From: Gymnopilus junonius | Lineage: Eukaryota > Basidiomycota > Agaricomycetes > Agaricales > Galerinaceae | Direction of reading: 5' to 3' | Length of the DNA: 64,000 bases | Assembly: GCA_015501075.1 (NCBI GenBank) | Contig: JADNYJ010000005.1 | Location: 1 to 64,000, forward strand | Part shown: positions 23,937 to 35,921 of the stretch, one piece after another | Layout: each line of letters starts with the position of its first letter | How positions within the stretch are numbered: position 1 is the stretch's first letter | Notes under the pieces: model-generated | Databases searched by the model: none | Told to the model about the DNA's origin: nothing | What the model saw: only the letters and a program-made list of their open reading frames with translations | Program-made: the position numbers and the translations under genes

Positions 23937-26330
23937 GTGAGCCTGAGAATTATGCCCCCCACTCAACGGCCTGATTGTTCGCGTACACAAACACGTCCCA
24001 TTTCTCCTACATCGACAACATCCGCAGTATTGAATACTGTTCACCCCATCCCTTTCAACCCTTCGCCTCAAATACCAAAATCTGTCAGAGTCGTTAGGAT
24101 ATTTTCTGCTGTTGTGGAATGAGGACATCGGCTCTGTGTACGTTCAAACTTGACCGTGACTTACCTTCAGTTTACAATTTCCTTAATACCTAATGGTTCA
24201 ACCTTTGCAGACCTCAACTCGAAAACTTCGCGCAGAAAGATAATGCACGAAATATAGAAGAGGCTGATTGAAGTTAGTCATATCGCACAGGCGTCGGCCC
24301 TTTTGCACAGGAGGATAGAGGGGAGGCCACAGAAACGGATATTCATTCAGCGGATTACTTGGAATATGTCCCTTGCGAGCAGGGACACATCAACGACTAT
24401 AACGGCCAGCATTGTCTCTATCCAAATGGCACAATTTCACCTCAGTGTACTACTCATTCAAATCATGCCGCCAGCTACAATCTACAAGCGTCTTTCCATT
24501 CGACTACACTTATCAACTTCACCCTACACCCATCCTTTTTAGGGCATTCGGCTTTCATGCTAATTGGGCCAAAGACCTCAGCGACTCCTTTCGTGTACAA
24601 GGACCTTGTCCCCCAGTTGTCCCCAATGCATGGGCCTGTCTTTTCCCACTTCCGACCCGCGCCCCATTCCACCTACAGTACAGTGCAGTTGGATAGGTCA
24701 TTGAGCACAGATATGAAAGGGCCGGTACCAGCTTTCCCATTTAATCGTCACCTTCTCCTAGCTTTGCTGGAATAAATGTGGCCCAAACTGTTTACCAACC
24801 ACAGTATGTGCACACGGGCCACTGCTCAGATCAAGTTCATCAACTTCCAACATCCATTTGGCCTTTGTTGCCAACTTTCGTATTAACTAACATTGGACCT
24901 CCGGACAGACAATTAGACGTTGACCAGGTGTCAAGAAACAGTGGTACGCAACAACTTGATAATAGAAGGGGTAAATATCCTGAAAACATGATATATGACC
25001 AGGCCTGGACTGGCAATGACTCCAAGAAAACTTTCGTTGAGTTAACCAGAAAATTAGAAACAAAAGTCAGAGGCAAGTGATCAGGTTATATCCCCTCCAT
25101 TTCGAGTCTGAAGTTCCGTAGCATTCAAGCAGTAGGTCGCGAGAAGTTACTAAGTGAAGAGACGTCGGAGGAGGAAGATCACCCGAAGTTCCACTTGCAT
25201 AGACGTCTAGTCCAGGAAGTTTCCAGAATCCTACTCAAGCAGAAATGTCAACATGGTGAGCAGAGGGTGAGCACTTGGCCGTTGCTTGCCCACCAGACAT
25301 TGAAGGTGAGCAGGTCTCTAGCAGCTTTCTAGGTTGGCTCCCATAGTATTTCTCCTATTACCGGATATCTCAGATAGAACCTCTTCAGCAAAAACCCATC
25401 GTTCGAATAGGTCGCGCAAAGCGCAGCCCGATCAACTGCACAATGGGGCGTCCTTCTAATTTCAGTTGTCTGTCCTACTCAAAGGTCCTGAAAGTCATCT
25501 GAGAATGCACAGCGAGCCAGGAGTGCAGATTTTCCTTAGTACAGCGAGATAACCGTAGGAGATCCAGTCCCATCTTCTCCTGTACCAACCACGCAACTCA
25601 GGGGAGATCAACAAGGTTTGTCTCCGCTATCTTCTCTGCTGTGGCAAGGTATCTCATAAACAACCTCTCCAGATCACCCGCAATCACCAACGATGCCTGA
25701 GGAAGGAAATAAATTGTCCTCGGCGAACCCAGTACCTGCATCAACTCAAAAAGCATCGAAGGCAAGGACATTTGTTCCAATGGCCTTGAGCCGCCAAGAG
25801 CGCCAAGACTACTCCATCCGCCTCGTCGTGAGCCACCAAAAGATCAAGGAAAACCCTGTGAAGGAAGAACAGAACGACTCAAAGCGCTCTGCTGAGTAAG
25901 AAATATAGTATCAACTCACATGCTTCAATGACGCTCACAAAGACCTTCAGACCTGCTTTATCTCCTACTCAAACTATGTCACCCGCCGCTGCCGATGTGT
26001 AGGGAGAGAAGCGAGAACAGGAACCCGGGGTTGTACAGAGTTCGGTGCAACACTGAACTTGCACTGAACATCTATTTATTATTTACCCTCGATTTTCCAC
26101 ACGTGAGAACGACGTGGCAGGGAGGAATATCGACCTGCCCTTCCTCGATTTTTTACTAGGCAGGGGTTGGTGCTTTCAACCTGAAGGAAGGGCGAGGAGA
26201 GACGATCGGTCTCGGATTTTCCATGGGTATGCTCTGAAGTTTTATTCCGGTATCTCCTTGAGTGACATTCCTTGTCGGCTTTTAGCTTTTGCTCATTTAT
26301 TCTTAGTTGCCACTGATTGGTGTAGAGTGT
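23937..26330 (+). pseudogene. Diverged orphan-family relative, member G
   Basis: A spliced gene conserved in both arms. Supportable pieces: a possible first exon near 23,952 (MPPTQRPDCSRTQTRP), a Pro-rich region near 24,500-24,750, a frame through RQLDVDQVSRNSG, MIYDQAWTGND and KLETKVR to 25,072, then REKLLSEETSEEEDHP (25,136 to about 25,251), GDPVPSSPVPTTQLRGDQQ (to about 25,616), and PEEGNKLSSANPVPAST to about 25,896. The last exon (PLPMC, then LYRVRCN) and the 3' signature near 26,100 align with copies B and D, which is why I place it in the same family. A frameshift near 24,740 breaks the Pro-rich frame, which is open in the right arm. Function unknown. Confidence 0.5.
25073..25135 (+). 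other. Probable GC-AG intron in member G
   Basis: The exon ends AGAG and the intron begins GCAAGT, the usual context of GC donors, ending GCAGTAG. Splicing here (phase 1) joins KVR-G to GREKLLSEE in frame. Using the nearby GT instead gives a stop within a few codons. The same site is present in the right arm. Confidence 0.5.
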
Positions 26331-26334
26331 AGAC

Positions 26335-28180
26335 GAGTTCGTATTTCTACTCTTTCTTCAATTGGCTTACTCTGACTCAGAAGTTTGCTTTTTCCTCGCT
26401 GGTTGTTTCCTGTGTACTTCAGCCTGAGTATTTCAGAATTTCTATTCGACTGCGGAACTGGGTGGCACAGTTTCACCGGTAATTAAATCCTTGGGAATTG
26501 TCAATGTTCTACACTTGCAGGAGCATAATTCCAGGCCGATTATTCTATATATCTGGATGATCAGATGAGCCAGAACGAGTATTTTACTGATTTTTAGACA
26601 AATTTTATCGTCCTTTGAAAAGCAATCACGTGGCGATGCCACTGCCAGCAAAGAAAAACGACCTCTTTTATTCAGATTATTCTGCTCCACTGTCCAGCGG
26701 TCGAAATTCATATGGCGGGTTCCACTTTCGTGGTTTCTTCGCGCTCTCTCCAGTAGAGTCTTTCCTGGCTCCTGGCCTTTGATTGACCGCCTTAGAAGGA
26801 GCTGCGTTTGCCACGTTTTGTGGGCTCAATTCAGAGCATACGACTACCCGGCGGATTTCCCGTACTTTTTAGCAATCTTCTTTGGCTTTGGGGTACTGGT
26901 TTAGCAGGTATTTCTCGCCAGGTATGACCCATATGTTATCGTTCTTCTTTTATTGAAGTCGGGCTAATCTACTTCAAAAGACGACCTTGATGAAAATTTC
27001 TCCTTGGGATGTAAATTAGTCGCGTACCGTCGCCACTGCCGTTGTCATTATGGCAGTTGGCGTAGCTGCTACCTTCGAGAACGTCTCAACAGCAGTAGCG
27101 ACCTCATCCAAACCAGCAATAGCCTCAGCTCCGTATTCTCCATTGACTTCCTCCGCAATACCGACTCCTTCAACTCAAACTCACTCCCATTGTTATCCAT
27201 GGCAAGATTCTTCGCTCAATTCGCCTTTCGTACCTACCGCATTTCTTGTCAGATACCTACATATAGACCAGGTGTTTTATAACCTCCTGTGGCATTCCAG
27301 CTTGCCGATGTGATTTCCTTGGCGGGGTTCGATTTGTGAGCCCATCAGTACGAACGATAAGGGGAGAAAGGAAGAGAGTTGAGGATGAAGACGGACCGAG
27401 TTTTTTTACAGCTTCAGCTTCACGACTTCCTCAGCCGCAGGTGCAAGTGGGCTATCACGAATGACGATTCTATCTCCACAACGTCAACAACCCCTCTCCT
27501 CCCTTGGCCTATTGCAGTGCCCAAATGTTCGTCAGGCGAGACGTTTACTTAATGAAAAGCCCTCTTTCAAGTCCCAGTGAGCGTCTTTCCCTTTTTGGAT
27601 GTTCTTTTGCTTTTATCCTTATTGTCTCCAACCTATGGTCTTTGACCCTTTCCAGTTGCTCCACTATCTTGGTCATCTTTTCTTCTTATTCTTCTCTGCA
27701 TTGTTCAAGTATTGTCGCTCTTGTGTTGTCTTTCTTTCCGCGTATCTCTCTTTCTTCCAAGACCAATTGCTGACCGAGACTCTCCTCTCTAGCTTCCAAT
27801 AGCACAAACACCCTGACCATTTGCACCGTTCAAGCGGCGCGCACAGCGTATGGCGAGCAATCACACTCGTGTCTCCTTCCCTTCCATCAGCCGCCACAGA
27901 CGTAAATATTGTATGTGAAAGTGAAACCTGAGCGGATGCTCCTTCGACTTGGAAGCAAACCCAAAACCATCAATAACCAAGCGTGCAAAAGTTTACTGCA
28001 CCGGGAGAGCTAGTTGTAAACACTGTCTTTCAAACTCGTAGTTACTGCCGCTGCCCTTCAACTGCCAAGTATGTATGTATCCATGTGTTCTTGTTGCTTG
28101 TATGATCTCTGCCTAACTAAATTGCGATATATTTTCTACTAGTTAAGCTCAAGGTCTGATCAATGCGTGTTAATGGAACC
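26335..28180. other. Duplicated stretch without a supported gene
   Basis: Shared with the right arm (about 57,300-59,190). On the minus strand near 27,990-27,700 a frame reading QVEGASAQVSLSHTIF and ADGREGDTSVIARHTLC is nearly conserved in the right arm (57,480-57,740), but has a TGA in the left copy and indels after it. Near 27,000-27,280 both strands are open with Ala/Thr/Ser-rich translations. I cannot choose a gene model. Confidence 0.4.
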
Positions 28181-28185
28181 GAGAA

Positions 28186-28407
28186 ATGCACTACTCAGGG
28201 TGGCTTCTGAATTTATTGGGTGAGTCATTTACACATGCAAAGAAAGCCTCCGATTACTTATTTTCGAATACTGGCAGAAGTCTCATTGTCAGTGGACGTA
28301 CTCGAGTTTCATCCGTAAATGCGTTGATCCTTGGCCGGAAAGTCCTAAATGGGTTGGTTTCTTCCCTCCAAACCCCGCTCAAGCTTTCTGAGCAGAAAAT
28401 GGCATAG
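28186..28407 (+). other. Conserved open frame of 73 codons, unrecognised
   Basis: ATG-started frame (MHYSGWLLNLLG, then KKASDYLFSN and SGRTRVSSVNALILG), also present on the minus strand of the right arm at 57,293. The right copy has a different ending because of small indels. It contains a donor-like GTGAGT just after NLLG, so it may be an exon of a longer gene. About 200 bp upstream of the methyltransferase gene, same strand. No function assigned. Confidence 0.3.
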
Positions 28408-28609
28408 TTATTTCCAATTTCTCTGCCACTGTGGTCACCTGCGGACGGTCGACTTTACGTTGAGGAAGCAGGTACCTGCGGGAGTGACGTACGAGGAACC
28501 TTTGGAGAGATAGGCGCTGGGACCATGAGCCCTTTGTCTTCGTTAGTAATCTGTAAGAGACAGCTTCTTAAGGGCATCGTTTCTTTTCCTTTCTCCCCAG
28601 CACCCAAGT

Positions 28610-29794
28610 ATGCCTCCCAATTCCATTCCAATCAAATTGACACCTTACTCTGGGTCGACCACAGATGGATCCGACGATGAAACACGACTTTCAACAGCTT
28701 TGATAGAAAGTGGTGCAGTTGTTCTTCGCCAATTGCTAGAGCTGAAGGACAAGGTATGTTCTCGCTGTGACTTTAGAATGCATTGGTCCGGACGCTGATT
28801 CCTGTTGTCCAGGGATGGAAAAACGAGTCCGCAGAGCGGCATTTCCACAATCAGCGCCAGACAGCCGATAACGCCTCACCAAATCTTAACGCAATATGGT
28901 TCGGAAGAATGAAAGGCGTCCTTCGTGAAATAGATCAACAGCTCGATTGTGTGCCATCTTATGGAGCACTCGAGTTCCTGGATTTAGGGTAAGATATTTG
29001 CCTTTTTCAGCATCAACCTCCTTTTGACGCGATATTATTGCAGATGCTGTCCTGGCGGCTTTTCGTCTCACGTATTAGACAAGAACCATGACGCCACCGG
29101 GTATGGGATATCCTTACCCGTCGTCGACGGAGGCCACGAGTTCACTCTCGAGCATTATCACCGCTCGCGTTTTGAGCTGATGTACCAAAATCTTACCTAC
29201 TACCAATTAAGCCCATCCAACCTCGACGACCCACGACTACAGAACCTTCCTTCCGAAATCACCAGTCCCACATTCGACCTCGTACTCCTCGACGGACATC
29301 AATTGCGTACGCAAAGCTCAGCTTTACCCTGGGATAAGGATCGCCTCCTCATATCACAACTGATCATCTCCCTTGAAGCCGTCAAAGAGGGTGGCACCAT
29401 CGTCGCGAAGCTGCCACTTCCCCACAGGCCCATCTCTGCGAAAATTCTCCACCTTTTCAAGATACTCTCTAGCGAGGTATTGGCTTGGAAACCAAAGTCG
29501 ATGCATGGAAATCGCGGGACCTTTTATGCGGTGGCTAAGGGCATTGGCAGAGGACCAAAAGGATCACGTATGTCCGGCCTGATACTGGAATTGAGGGCAC
29601 TTTGGGCCAGCTTGACTTTTGGCGGAGAAGAAGGTCTGGGGAGGTTCATAAATCCAGGGGATTTCGATTTCTTAATCACCACGGATGATCTCATTGCTCA
29701 CCACTTGGGTTGGCTGACATCACTTGGCACGCCTCTCTGGCAGGTTCAAGAAGAGGCCCTCCAGTGTTTCTTTAGGAAGAAAAACATCATTTAA
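28610..29794 (+). CDS. FtsJ/RrmJ-like SAM-dependent methyltransferase (intact, 356 aa)
   Basis: Exons 28610-28753, 28813-28988 and 29044-29794 give 357 codons including TAA, all phases consistent. The fold is that of Rossmann-type FtsJ-like methyltransferases: SAM-binding motif FLDLGCCPGGFSSHVLDKN (about residues 101-119), acidic strand FDLVLLDGHQLRTQ, then GGTIVAKLPLPHRP with the lysine expected in the RrmJ tetrad, and HGNRGTFYAVAKGIG near the C-terminal third. Such genes form families in agaricomycetes; RrmJ relatives methylate RNA 2'-O, but the substrate of the fungal branch is unknown to me. The C-terminal 100 residues (GLGRFINPGDFDFLITTDDL) are typical of the family. It is the only one of three copies here without a lesion. 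The start MPPNSIPIK is shared with the right-arm copy. Confidence 0.8.
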
Positions 29795-29799
29795 ATGCA

Positions 29800-31005
29800 C
29801 ACTAGTAACCTTGCTCGGTTTAAATGTCATTTCATAATTGCTTGCTCACGATTGCCATTGACGACAGTTGCATTCACGGAAGAAGCTTATGTAAAGGGTG
29901 ATTTATGTCCTCTCGACCTCAACTTGAAGCATCGTACGACCACAATCCAAAGAGAGTGCATTTTGATGACCCTTTGCATAAGCTGACTAAGCGGACACCG
30001 TTTTGCGTTCGCCTCCTTTTGTCTTGCCTTTCTGTCTTGCCTTTCCGTATGCCACTAGCAACCTTGTTGTAAAGCTCCCTAATGGACCCAGTGATCGGGC
30101 ATCAGCGTGTCGGCCTCAAAATCGCTACTACTGTCCTACCCTTTGGAGGCAAGGGCGACAGTTTCAAGCCGTCAGTCATCAAACTTACGCCTCTCTCTCA
30201 GGCTCCCAACGCTTTCTACTCCCTCTTTCCATATTCTACCCAAACTCCAGGCACTTCTCGTCAAACCTCCAGCGCTCCTTTTTCCTTAGTACACCCTTCC
30301 TCCCTTAAGCGTCTCGATCAGCATTCTCAACATTGAACATATTAACTCTTCAGACGCTCTGGGTAAACCAAAGTTCAAGATGCAAAATATCTTACGTTTC
30401 GAAAAATGATTGCCAAAGGCTCCAGCTCTCTGCCTGTAGATTTGGTCAGGGTAACTATTTATTTTGTTCCTGAAAGCGTGGTCGTTGATCAGTCGCCATC
30501 ATTTCTGCTAGTTAAACTCTCGTAAATTGTGGAGCTTCCAAAGAATGCGCACCACGAGACAATCATAGTGAGTGGTAGTCCCTCTGCTTCCGTCTGACAA
30601 AACAAATTCTGCTTACCTACTTCAAATACTTGGTTGGTATGAGTGGAATACTTATTCCATACATTGACGCCCGTACACTTGACTACTTGCCTGGAAGCCA
30701 TGAAGCCTATGCTCCCTATGCTTTCTATGCTTCGGATAAGAGATAAACTTTACGTCTCGGAAGAGTCAACACGTGAATCACTCTCTGTCAATTCCACTGT
30801 CTCGGTGCTGCATCTGCCTTTTTTGAGTGGATTCTGGATTCGTTGTTTCTTTTTTTGTTATATATTGTGGCATATAAGACGGCTGAGAAAGTGACGTACC
30901 AAAAGAGATGGGCACGGGGACCAGATGTCCTATATATTGTAACAGGGGTTCACATAAGGCCTTCATCTTAAATGGCTGAACATTGTTCTTAGCTAGGAAC
31001 ATCAT
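29800..31005. other. Spacer start, no gene recognised
   Basis: Unique sequence between methyltransferase copies 1 and 2. Several frames of 60-100 codons overlap at 30,003-30,336, one ATG-started (MDPVIGHQRVGLKIATTVLP), all Ser/Pro-rich and without recognised domains. Nothing supported as a gene. Confidence 0.35.
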
Positions 31006-31009
31006 CATC

Positions 31010-32185
31010 ATGAGTACACCTCGCGAAGTTCTAGTCAGACTCGCATCTTGCCTGTCACCCACCAGCGACGACACTGATGAAGCAGTACGTCTTTACAAGG
31101 CATTGGTTCGCTAGGGGGCACTGTCCCTCCAGCGCTTACTAGAGCTGCAAGAAAAGGTACTTCAATGAGATATGCCCCAACCCCTTGCGCCAACTTTGAT
31201 TCTCCAGGGATGGCACCATGAGGATATGGAGCAACATTTCCAGGAGCAGCGTCAAACAGCTGACACTGCCTCTTCAGATCTCAGCCTGATGTGGTTCAAA
31301 CGCATGAAAGCTGTCCTTCGTGAAATAGACCAACGGCTGCATTTTGTCGCATCTGACAAGCCTCTCGAGTTCTTGGATTTAGGGTCAGCTGTTCTTTTCT
31401 TTTCATTCCAATATATTGACCATATACTTCAAAGATGTTGCCCAGGTGGCTTTTCGTCGTACGTTTTGGAAAAAAATCCCAATGCCATTGGGTATGGTAT
31501 TTCTTTGCCAGTCATTGACGGAGGTCATGCCTTCGCACTCGAGGATCACCTTCGCTTCCGTTTCAACTTGGTTTATCAGAACTTAACCTATTATCAGTTG
31601 GGTTCGTGCATTATCGAGGACCAACGACTGAAAAGTCTTCCTGATAAAATTAGCGATCGCATATTCGATCTCGTACTCCTCGACGGACATCAACTGCGGA
31701 CGCAAAACTCAGCTCTTCCATGGGATATTAATCGCCTCCTTATTTCCCAACTAATCATTGCCCTTGAAGCTGTCAAAGTGGGCGGCACCATCGTCATCAA
31801 GCTCCCCCTCCCTCATAAGGTTGTCTCCGCCAAAATTCTTTACCTTTTGAGGGTGCTTTCCACGAAACTTTTGGTTTGGAAACCAGTGTCAATGCATGGC
31901 AATCGTGGTACCTTCTATGCGGTTGCCAAAGGGGTTGGAAACGGTCCCGAAGGATGGCGTATTTTCAGTTTGTTGCCGTCGTTGAAGGAGCTCTGGGTTG
32001 ACTTGACATTTGGAGGAGATGAAGGTTTGGGGAGGTTCCTGAAGCCAGGTGATTTGGACTTTTTAGTCACTGTGGACGATCTCATTGCTCACCACTTGGA
32101 CTGGCTGGTACAACTCGGTGAGCCCCTTTGGAAAGTGCAAGGGAACGCTCTCAGGCGTTTGTTCAGCAAGAAAAACATAGTTTGA
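31010..32185 (+). pseudogene. FtsJ-like methyltransferase copy 2 with an in-frame TAG in exon 1
   Basis: Same exon structure as the intact copy: 31010-31156, 31208-31383 and 31435-32185; exons 2 and 3 have exactly the same lengths (176 and 751 nt). Exon 2 plus 3 carry all motifs (FLDLG-CCPGGFSSYVLEKN, FDLVLLDGHQLRTQ, GGTIVIKLPLPH, HGNRGTFYAVAKGVG) and are diverged but undamaged. Exon 1 has TAG at 31112-31114 where the intact copy reads Glu-Ser (ALIESG). The product would be lost unless translation starts downstream, the site is a polymorphism, or the 30-nt GTACGT...CTAG segment 31085-31114 is removed, which would keep frame. The strong conservation of exons 2-3 argues that any inactivation is recent. 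Confidence 0.75.
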
Positions 32186-32234
32186 AATGACTCATCATAC
32201 ATACAGCTCATCAGCAAAACAATTTTATTTTTAG

Positions 32235-33708
32235 TTAAATATTCAGGGACGCAAGCCATGCCCGAACATTCCCTTCCTCGTCGAAGCTATCCAAATGTTT
32301 CACGACTAAATCTTTGAACTCGCTCGTCTTTATTTTGCTCCCAACAACGCCCTCTCCCAACACCTGGCAGGCTTCAAGCCATATTTTGGATTCTTTTTCG
32401 AACCGTTCCCTTTCCTTTGTAAGAACACCTGTAGCTACCAAGCAGAGTAATAATCAAGTGAGAATTCCTCATCATCACTGTAAATATAGGCGAAAATGAG
32501 AGGATACAGCGCGGTAGACATATCGGGATCGTACACGATCTGATAGAACAGATAGGTTGGATAACCATGAGATCCGATGCTTGAAAGCCCGGGCACGCCA
32601 TCAGGTGGCTTTCGACTGTGTTCTGCTTCAGCAAGAAGTTCATTGAACGTAGCCTGATCTTGTACATTCCTTTTGCGCAATGACTCGTCGACATTCCGAA
32701 AAGGGTGATTCACAATGAAAAGTGGATAATAAGCATATACAGAGGAGAACTCTGCACAGGACATTTCCCAATCGATTACTGCGCTTATTTGAGGGGTGGC
32801 AGTGTCGATGTCGGTGATCATGATATTCTACGAGTGGAAATCGGCAGGATAGAGAGGAAAACGTGGGCATCCATGGAGGGATCGTACAGCGCAGGTATGA
32901 TGGACCGCATGAACCACATTTGAAAGTATTCATATATTTTGAAACCGGGGTCACCACCAAAGTCTGCATCGCATATGTCTTGGAGATAAGCATTTGTGTA
33001 AGCCAGCCAATAATTAGCAGCATTGGCGTATGCAGTAGTGACGAGGCGACGTCGAGATCCGGTCTCCTAGAGGTGTTCAACAATAGACGACGATTCAATG
33101 AGCCACGCATCCTTTCCTTTGTCGCCGCAGTCTCTTTTGAAGAGTGCACCCCTTTCCTTAGAACGGTGCGACCAAAGCTCGAGGAGGACGTCAATCACCT
33201 ATCGAAGGATGACCCGACGTTTGTTGTCTTCCATGTTATTCCACAGTGAGCTGAGCAGTACACCTTCAGCCTAAGACATCAGAATAAAAGGTGAGCCCAC
33301 GTTTCCTTCCACATGAGCGCTGTGGAGAAAGATATGTGGCACTGGAATATTGGTATAGGTTTCGATATATTTCACTGTCGCCACCTCGCTAGCAATTCGT
33401 TTCGAGAGAGCATAGTCATGTTTGGCGGTCATATTATCCTCAGATCGGAGTGGCACACGAACAACAAGGATGGTATTATTTGGGTCATGGAGATGAAGAA
33501 AGCGAACAAGATTGTAGGCTCCGTACATATGTTTTCCCCAGTGAGAAGCATCAACTTGAAGAAGTGTTCGCGCAAGTTGAAGATGGAGGTGATGAATCGG
33601 ACATGGGATACCAGATGCATATCTGATATTCGAACGGATGAGGCGCCAGTATAGAGGTTGGATGTCGCGTGATTTATCTAAATATTTTACATGATGACAC
33701 GTATTCAT
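32235..33708 (-). pseudogene. Aminoglycoside-phosphotransferase-like kinase relic 1
   Basis: Fragments of the APH/choline-kinase-like fold common in fungi, reading leftwards: N-lobe sequence VVRVPLRSED and SEVATVKYIETYTNIPVPHI with PFILMS (33,500-33,280), then SLWNNMEDNKRRVILR, ELWSHR, the catalytic-loop region ADFHS-stop-NIMITD followed by AVIDWEMS (32,840-32,750), and a C-terminal exon LTKERERFEKESKIWLEA ending at 32235. In-frame stops occur at 33,273-33,271, near 33,200 and at 32,830-32,828 (inside the catalytic loop, where Arg or similar is expected), and there are frame changes near 32,860 and 32,440. These are small-molecule kinase relatives of unknown substrate, not an antibiotic-resistance gene in this setting. 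Confidence 0.7.
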
Positions 33709-33724
33709 ATGTTTACTGCTGTAT

Positions 33725-35841
33725 TTAAATTTTGCCTAGGATCCTCTTAAGCAGAAGATGTCTTGCAATGCACATAAGGCCAACGCCAACAAGGACAGCA
33801 GTCCCTAAAGAAAAGAAGAATCAGACGTGCTGTTAAGAGTATAAAAAACCAGCCCCGGACCTGCATAGTATCCAACAACTTTGTATTCTCCGGTCGCCGT
33901 GTTGATGGCTCCAGATATAGGAGGTCCTGCTAAGGCGCCCAGCGCAGTTATACTTCTAAACATGCCGCTTCTTCTCCCGACATCAAGCGTATCACCCATT
34001 TCCAGGACAGGGTTGCTGAACAAGGCAATATACGCACCCGAAGAAAAGCTACAATGTAGTTGTTAATTGATTAGCACTGCTATACGCAAATAACGGTAGG
34101 GCTTACATACCCATAGATAACGACCACGGCGACGAGAGACCCCATACTTTGGGCGAAGGGCCATGTATACGTTAGGATGCCAGCTACGGCAGTGAATGGG
34201 ATTATGACGTTCATCGGACCTTTACTTTCAGTCAGTGATAGGCCCGGAACTTGACGTTATCAATGGACGTACCTACACGGTCGCAGATATTCCCAGAAGT
34301 ATACCGCCCGAATAGAGAGCTAGCATTGGCGATGGCAACGTAATAAAAAGCAAAGTTTGGCGAAATGCCGCTTGCGGTAGCGCTTACAACAACATATGTC
34401 AAAACTGGGAGGGCCACATTAGAGTATGGTTCTAGAAATATATACTATCAACGTACCAGTGTAAAGGCCTAGGAAGGTAAAGAACCCGGAAAGACAGTAG
34501 ATGGTGAAGGCTGCAGATTTGAAGGCGCGGATGTTGAATAAGCCACCTGCCACTTTGCGAGGAGCAAGCCGTCTTTTGAGTAACTGGCATAAGAAAGCTG
34601 AGCATGAGGAAGAGACTTTTACGAAAAGTTTAAATTACCAGATTAGACGCTACGAGGATAGTCATGAGAATGAACCCGAATATTCTCATTGTCCATTTGA
34701 ACCTATCAACAAATATATAAGAACAAGTGGCCAGGGACAATCATATCGACCTACCCGACAGCTGGTAAGAGATTTTTTCCAATAATAGGAAGTACTGTTC
34801 CTCCAATTGAAGACCCCATCGCCACCCACCCCATTGCAAGTCCCCTACGCCTTTTGAACCAATGAGCAATGACGGGAGCTGTATGACCAAAAACTCCGCC
34901 ACAGCCTAGCTATCCATTAAGAACAAACATTAGCTCGAGAAGGAAACGACAAGAGGAAAATTACATACCCCCACAAGAAACCCCTGACAAAGAAGGAACT
35001 CCCAGTATTCCGTACATTGAGCTGTTAGGAATGTCGCTACCACAAGTATGCAACTGGAGGGCATGAATATGGAACGAAAGTAGCCCAAATCAAATAGCCG
35101 TCCGACAAACAAAGCGGGAAGGAGAACCAAAGAATACTATGACATCTTCACATGAGTGACCCTTCAGAAGAAGATCGCAATTTCAAGAGACCTGGACAGA
35201 TCCAATCCACGCACTGGAGAGGTATTTTAGATGATGACACGTTTGATTTCAATATCATACGTACATGCTTGATGGTGGGGAATCTTTGAGTAACGTTGTC
35301 TCATAGTAATTCTGAAATATCTGAAAGACTTGGTCTAGAACGAGGGGTTCAAACAAAGTTCAACGGGACTGCTTACACCCCAAGTATTCACATAGCCAAA
35401 GCTAGTAAAAATAGAGCGAAGAGTATGTCAGACACATGGATGGAGCGAAAGAAATAAAAGCATGCCGATTGGTGCTCTGAACATCCTTGGATGAATATGA
35501 CCAAGGCGGTCCAAATAAAAGAATGAATTCTGATTGAATTTACCTCGCAAAGGTATTACACATGGCCTGTGAATAGGAAAACACGGAGTGACATCAGTTA
35601 CAAGCCAATCTTTCAACGAAAATGAGCGAACCCCAACCACCACAAGCCATGCCCTCAAACCACCGTCTGGGAAGTCCGCTGACGTCTCCTTGCTTCTTCG
35701 TACCGCATTTGTGACGGTAGTGTCTTTGCGTTTCTCCTTCATAATCGTGTCAGCTTTCAAAGGAAGTGAAGGTCCAGATCGAGCTGCAGTGTCCACGTCG
35801 GGGTCATGACCCGTATCGCGGTCGTCGTGGGTCGTGTCCAT
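33725..35841 (-). CDS. MFS transporter, fungal monocarboxylate-transporter-like
   Basis: Starts MDTTHDDRDTGHD with a hydrophilic N-terminus, then the family hallmark DFPDGGLRAWLVVVG leading into helix 1. Following exons read AMCNTFAR, FGYVNTWG, LLKDSPPSS, AWIGSVQ, then YSLVLLPALFVGRLFDLGYF, CGGVFGHTAPVIAHWFKRRR, GLAMGWVAMGSSIGGTVLP, LAPRKVAGGLFNIRAFK, FTIYCLSGFFTFLGLYT, FAFYYVAIANASSLFGRYTS, VVVIYGFSSGAYIALFSNP, RSGMFRSITALGALAGPPIS, and the last exon GTAVLVGVGLMCIARHLLLK, stop at 33727-33725. The many short introns have standard borders (for example GTAAGC...TTTCAG near 35,370), and I found no stop or frameshift. Such proteins sit in the plasma or organelle membrane and move monocarboxylates or related metabolites; the substrate cannot be read here. 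It lies between an APH relic and a divergent intergenic region. Confidence 0.85.
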
Positions 35842-35888
35842 CGTAACAGGAAGGAGCAGATCCCTAGAGGAGAAAATCTGCTCCGTTA

Positions 35889-35896
35889 TATTTATA
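35889..35896 (-). promoter_or_regulatory. Possible TATA element of the MFS gene
   Basis: TATAAATA on the minus strand about 48 bp upstream of the MFS start codon. The short distance would give a very short leader, so this is a position-based suggestion only. Confidence 0.3.
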
Positions 35897-35921
35897 TGGC
35901 GCTGCCTAAGCTCGCGATATC

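Larger units (their letters stand above)
20974..29790 (+). repeat. Left arm of a large inverted duplication
   Basis: From at least 20,974 to about 29,790 the sequence reappears inverted at 55,705-64,000. Anchors: 21,437 with 63,530; 22,089 with 62,881; 24,778 with about 60,680; 25,598 with 59,851; 28,610 with 56,874; 29,044 with 56,435. Coding exons are nearly identical; non-coding parts carry substitutions and indels. The true outer end cannot be seen because the partner leaves the window. Confidence 0.9.

Noticed and set aside
32235..33708. Antibiotic-resistance aminoglycoside phosphotransferase
   Set aside because: The APH fold is common in fungal genomes for other substrates, and this copy has stops and frameshifts.
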